From Mesorhizobium sp. LHD-90 (GTDB lineage: Bacteria; Pseudomonadota; Alphaproteobacteria; Rhizobiales; Rhizobiaceae): DNA of 64,000 nucleotides. The notes beneath the pieces were generated by a model. That model was not told where the DNA came from. It saw only the letters and a list, made by a program, of their open reading frames with translations, and searched no databases. How positions within the stretch are numbered: the stretch's first letter is position 1; each line of letters opens with the position of its first letter. A program made the position numbers and the translations under genes. Shown in pieces: positions 61,150 to 64,000 of this stretch. Where the stretch lies: positions 1 through 64,000 of the forward strand of contig NZ_JAVFVV010000012.1 in NCBI RefSeq assembly GCF_030929505.1, in the 5' to 3' direction.

Positions 61150-61228
61150 GGGGACCGTTTAGTTTGTTTCGGCAGCAGGGTCGGAGCGGCCCAGACGTCG
61201 CGCTAGCCGAAAAAAGTAAACTGTCCCC
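61150..61228. repeat. Short inverted-repeat element
   Basis: GGGGACCGTTTAGTTTGTTT (61150-61169, continuing CGGC) is inverted with changes in GCCGAAAAAAGTAAACTGTC (61206-61225, continuing CCC). The 79-base unit lies between the DHFR-like gene and smc; no gene is seen within 60942-61233. Confidence 0.5.
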
Positions 61229-61233
61229 AGCAC

Positions 61234-64000
61234 TTAGACCGCCTCGCGCAGTTGCTCGGCGGTCTGCAGGTCGACGGAAACCAGCGTGCTCACGCCCTGC
61301 TCAGCCATGGTGACGCCGAACAGCCGGTTCATGCGCGCCATGGTGATCGGATTGTGGGTGATGATCACGAAACGCGTCTCGGTGGTGCGCGCCATCTCGT
61401 CCATCAGGTTGCAGAAACGCTCGACATTGTGGTCGTCCAGCGGCGCGTCTACCTCGTCAAGCACGCAGATCGGCGCGGGATTGGTGAGGAAGACGGCAAA
61501 GATCAGCGCCATCGCCGTCAGCGCCTGCTCGCCGCCGGAGAGCAGCGTCATGGTCTGCGGCTTCTTGCCCGGCGGGCGGGCGAGGATTTCCAGGCCGGCC
61601 TCCAGCGGGTCTTCGGATTCGATCAGTTGCAATTCGGCGGTGCCGCCGCCGAACAGATGGGTGAACAGCCGCTTGAACTGCTCGTTGACGACGTCGAACG
61701 CGGCGAGCAGGCGCTCACGGCCCTCGCGGTTGAGGCTCTGGATCGCCTGCCGCAGTTTCCGGATCGCCTCGATCACGTCCTCGCGCTCGGAGACGATGGT
61801 TTCGAGCCGTTCCGAAAGCTCGCGCTGCTCTTCCTCGGCACGCAAATTGACCGCCCCCAGACGCTCACGTTCTACCTTGAGGCGATCAAGTTGGCGCTCG
61901 ACCTCGGCGATGTCGGGCAGCGGGGCGTCGGGCTCGAGGCCGGTCAGGCGCAGGACCAGATGCGGCGGCGTGTTCAGCGCCTCCTGGATGCGCTCTTCGA
62001 TCTCGCGGCGGCGGTCATCCGCAGCGGTCAGGCGTTCCTCGGCGCGGCCACGCCCCTCGCGCGCCGACGCCAGCGCCTGGATCGCGTCGGTAGCGGCCTT
62101 GTCGAGCGCGACCTGTTTGGTCTCGGCAAGTTGAAGGGCATCGGACGCCTGCTTGCGCGCCTCGTCGGCCTTTGAGAGTTCCGAGAGCAGCGCGCGGCGG
62201 CGCTGGTCGATTTCGTCGGGCGCGTCGGCGATCTTCTGGCGTTCCGCGTCCGCCTCGGCGCGCCGGTCCGCCAGCGCCTTGATCTGGAAGTCGGCGTTTT
62301 CGGCGCGGTTCTTCCAGGTCGCGCGCTCCGTGGCGATCGCCTCCAGCCGGCGGGTGCGGGCGGCGGCCTCGCGCTTGAGGCCGTCGAAGGTCGCGCGCGC
62401 ATCGGCAACGGCGGCGCGCTCGCGCGACACGGCCTGCGTCGCTTGCTCGAGTTTCGCCTGCAAGGCGGAAACATCAGGCGCGGCGGCGCGACGGGCCTGC
62501 GCTTCGGCGACGGCTGTCTCGGCTTCCGAAAGGTCGGCGCCGACACGCGCCTGCGCCTCGTCAAGCGCGGCGCGGCGCGCCGACAGTTCGCCGGCGGCAC
62601 GTTCGGCCCGCGCCAGCGCGTCGCGCGCCTCGCCGACCAGGCGCTGGGCATTGCGCCACGCGTCGCGCGCCTGGCGCTCGGCATCGACCCTTGCTTTCAC
62701 GGCCGCCTCGGCGGCGGCGAGTGCTGCTTCCGTCGTCTTGACCCGCTCGGCGGCTTGCCGCGCCTCGACCTCCAGTTCGAGCAACCGGTTCTTCTGAGCT
62801 AGCCGCTGCGCGGCGGCGGTCGGCGCATCGGCGCCGGCGACAAAGCCATCCCACCTCCACAAGGCACCTTTCCGGCTCACCAGCCGCTGGCCGGGTTTCA
62901 GCAGAGGCTGAAGACGCGCGCCGTCGGCGTCCTCGACGATGCCGATCTGCCCCAGCCGCCGCGCCAGTTGCGGCGGGGCACGCACGACGCTCGCTAGGCT
63001 GGCGATGCCTCGCGGCAGGACGGGATCGTCGGCCGCAACCGCGCTGTCGCCCCAATGCGCCGGCGCGCTTCGGTCGATCGGCGCGTCGAGATCCTCGCCG
63101 AGCGCCGCCCCCAGCGCCGTCTCGTAACCGCGGTCGACGCCGATCTGCTCCAGCACGGCCGGAAAAAGCCCGCCGCCGCCAGCATTGAGGATTTTGGCCA
63201 GCGTACGCGCCTCGGTCTCGATGCGGGCGAGCGCGGCGCGCGCCTCCTGCACCGGCGGACGCGCGGCGGTCTCGGCCGTGCGGGCCTGGCCGACGGCGGC
63301 CTCGGAAGCGCCGGCCGCCTTCTCGGTCGCGTCGGCGGCGGCCATGGCCGCGTCCACCAGACGACGCTTTTCGACCGGGTCGGCCAAGGCGCCGATCTTG
63401 GCAGCGATATCGGCCGCCTCGCGGGATATCTCGGAGAGCTGGCGGGCAAACCGGTCGCGGCGCTCGGTGTTTTCGCGCAGCGCGCGCTCGATCTGGCCGA
63501 TCGCCGCCGTCGCCTCGGCGCGTTCGGCAGTCAACGCGGCGAACGCCGCCTCGCCTGCGGCGAGCACGGTGGCGGCGCGGTCGAGCGCCGCCTGCTTTTC
63601 CGCCTCGCGCTCGCCGGCGCCGGCATCCTCGGCCTTCAGCGCAGTTTCCTCCGAACCGAGACGGGCGAGCACGTCGGCATTGTCGCGGATCATCCGCTCC
63701 TCGCGGGCGATGTCGCCTGCCAGTTGCTCCAGCCGCCGCGACAGCTCGGTCTGGCGGGCGCGCACCCGCTCGCCCTCCTCGTCGAGTTGGGTGCGGGCGA
63801 TCGACAGGCGCTGGAACGTCGCGGCGGCGACCGCCGAGGCATCGCGCAGCGCCGGCAGATGATGGGCGCCAACGGCTTGAACTTTCGCAGCCTCCATCTG
63901 CTGGGCCGCGCGTTCGCCGACCAGCGAGGTGGCAACGGCAAGCGCCGACTTTGCTTCGCCTTCCTGCGCCTTGGCCGCCGTCCAGCGCAGGTGAAGCAGC
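61234..64000 (-). CDS. smc: Chromosome segregation protein SMC (5' end outside window)
   Basis: The frame is open from the stop at 61234 through the window end at 64000, about 922 residues, while family proteins are about 1150 long; the N-terminal Walker A part lies beyond the window. Seen are coiled-coil stretches (EEGERVRARQTELSRRLEQL), the hinge (residues around LFPAVLEQIGVDRGYETALG), and the C-terminal LLSGGEQALTAMALIFAVFL signature followed by Walker B CVLDEVDAPLDDHN. It organises and segregates the chromosome, with ScpA and ScpB not in view. Confidence 0.95.
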   Translation of the reverse strand, partial: LLHLRWTAAKAQEGEAKSALAVATSLVGERAAQQMEAAKVQAVGAHHLPALRDASAVAAATFQRLSIARTQLDEEGERVRARQTELSRRLEQLAGDIAREERMIRDNADVLARLGSEETALKAEDAGAGEREAEKQAALDRAATVLAAGEAAFAALTAERAEATAAIGQIERALRENTERRDRFARQLSEISREAADIAAKIGALADPVEKRRLVDAAMAAADATEKAAGASEAAVGQARTAETAARPPVQEARAALARIETEARTLAKILNAGGGGLFPAVLEQIGVDRGYETALGAALGEDLDAPIDRSAPAHWGDSAVAADDPVLPRGIASLASVVRAPPQLARRLGQIGIVEDADGARLQPLLKPGQRLVSRKGALWRWDGFVAGADAPTAAAQRLAQKNRLLELEVEARQAAERVKTTEAALAAAEAAVKARVDAERQARDAWRNAQRLVGEARDALARAERAAGELSARRAALDEAQARVGADLSEAETAVAEAQARRAAAPDVSALQAKLEQATQAVSRERAAVADARATFDGLKREAAARTRRLEAIATERATWKNRAENADFQIKALADRRAEADAERQKIADAPDEIDQRRRALLSELSKADEARKQASDALQLAETKQVALDKAATDAIQALASAREGRGRAEERLTAADDRRREIEERIQEALNTPPHLVLRLTGLEPDAPLPDIAEVERQLDRLKVERERLGAVNLRAEEEQRELSERLETIVSEREDVIEAIRKLRQAIQSLNREGRERLLAAFDVVNEQFKRLFTHLFGGGTAELQLIESEDPLEAGLEILARPPGKKPQTMTLLSGGEQALTAMALIFAVFLTNPAPICVLDEVDAPLDDHNVERFCNLMDEMARTTETRFVIITHNPITMARMNRLFGVTMAEQGVSTLVSVDLQTAEQLREAV

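Overview
The window is high-GC DNA from an alphaproteobacterium of the order Hyphomicrobiales (Rhizobiales), most likely Mesorhizobium or a close Phyllobacteriaceae relative. This is inferred from gene content and order: a betI-betC-betA-betB osmoprotectant operon, glgP-glgB-glgC-glgA-pgm order, frcB-frcC-frcA sugar importer beside a ROK regulator, fused cysN/cysC (NodQ type), an AcvB/VirJ-family hydrolase, a Rhizobium etli-type asparaginase, and short RIME-like intergenic repeats. No species-level marker is present. Most of the window is core-type chromosome. It begins inside an IS3-family element and ends inside smc.

Layout. 1-650: an IS3-family (IS407-like) end abutting an HNH nuclease reading frame. 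640-5690: GreA/GreB-family factor, Tat-exported repeat protein, asparaginase, secreted unknown and thiolase. 5830-12970: bet operon, with a glutathione S-transferase and a threonine-dehydratase-like enzyme between betC and betA and a 48-residue membrane peptide before betB; a BetI-type palindrome lies upstream. 13050-16075: small-gene and relic region with tRNA-Pro(CGG), the C-terminal remnant of an RTX-type protein, small unknowns, a glycine-zipper lipoprotein and an orphan terminator. 16076-21540: oligopeptide ABC transporter. 21800-35181: glycogen/alpha-glucan cluster (glgP, glgB, glgC, glgA, pgm, a mazEF module, glgX, alpha-glucosidase). 35320-40803: frcBCA with divergent ROK regulator and PfkB kinase. 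40850-46500: an unknown, sulfate activation (cysD, cysNC) and a flavin monooxygenase. 46590-54050: truncated antitoxin, bioY, MBL hydrolase, acyl-CoA ligase, small unknowns, a nucleotidyltransferase-fold gene under two palindromes, a membrane protein and an orphan RNA ligase. 54064-64000: ppdK, VOC protein, tRNA-Gln(TTG), acvB, an exonuclease III-like gene, a RibD/DHFR-like protein and the 3' part of smc.

How genes work together. Choline-O-sulfate is hydrolysed by BetC, and choline oxidised by BetA and BetB to glycine betaine, probably under BetI control. The glg cluster makes (GlgC, GlgA, GlgB) and breaks down (GlgP, GlgX, alpha-glucosidase) glycogen, with Pgm linking it to glucose-6-phosphate. 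FrcBCA imports fructose-type sugars, the kinase phosphorylates them, and the ROK protein probably senses sugar through a 34-bp inverted repeat between frcB and frcR. CysD and CysNC make PAPS from sulfate.

The least conventional parts are the GSU2403-type nucleotidyltransferase gene behind two equally built 30-bp palindromes, the orphan RNA ligase next to ppdK, the mazEF pair inside the glycogen cluster, the extended bet operon, and three MITE-like inverted-repeat elements. No CRISPR array, prophage or complete transposon was seen. All functional names come from reading sequence motifs; no database search was run.
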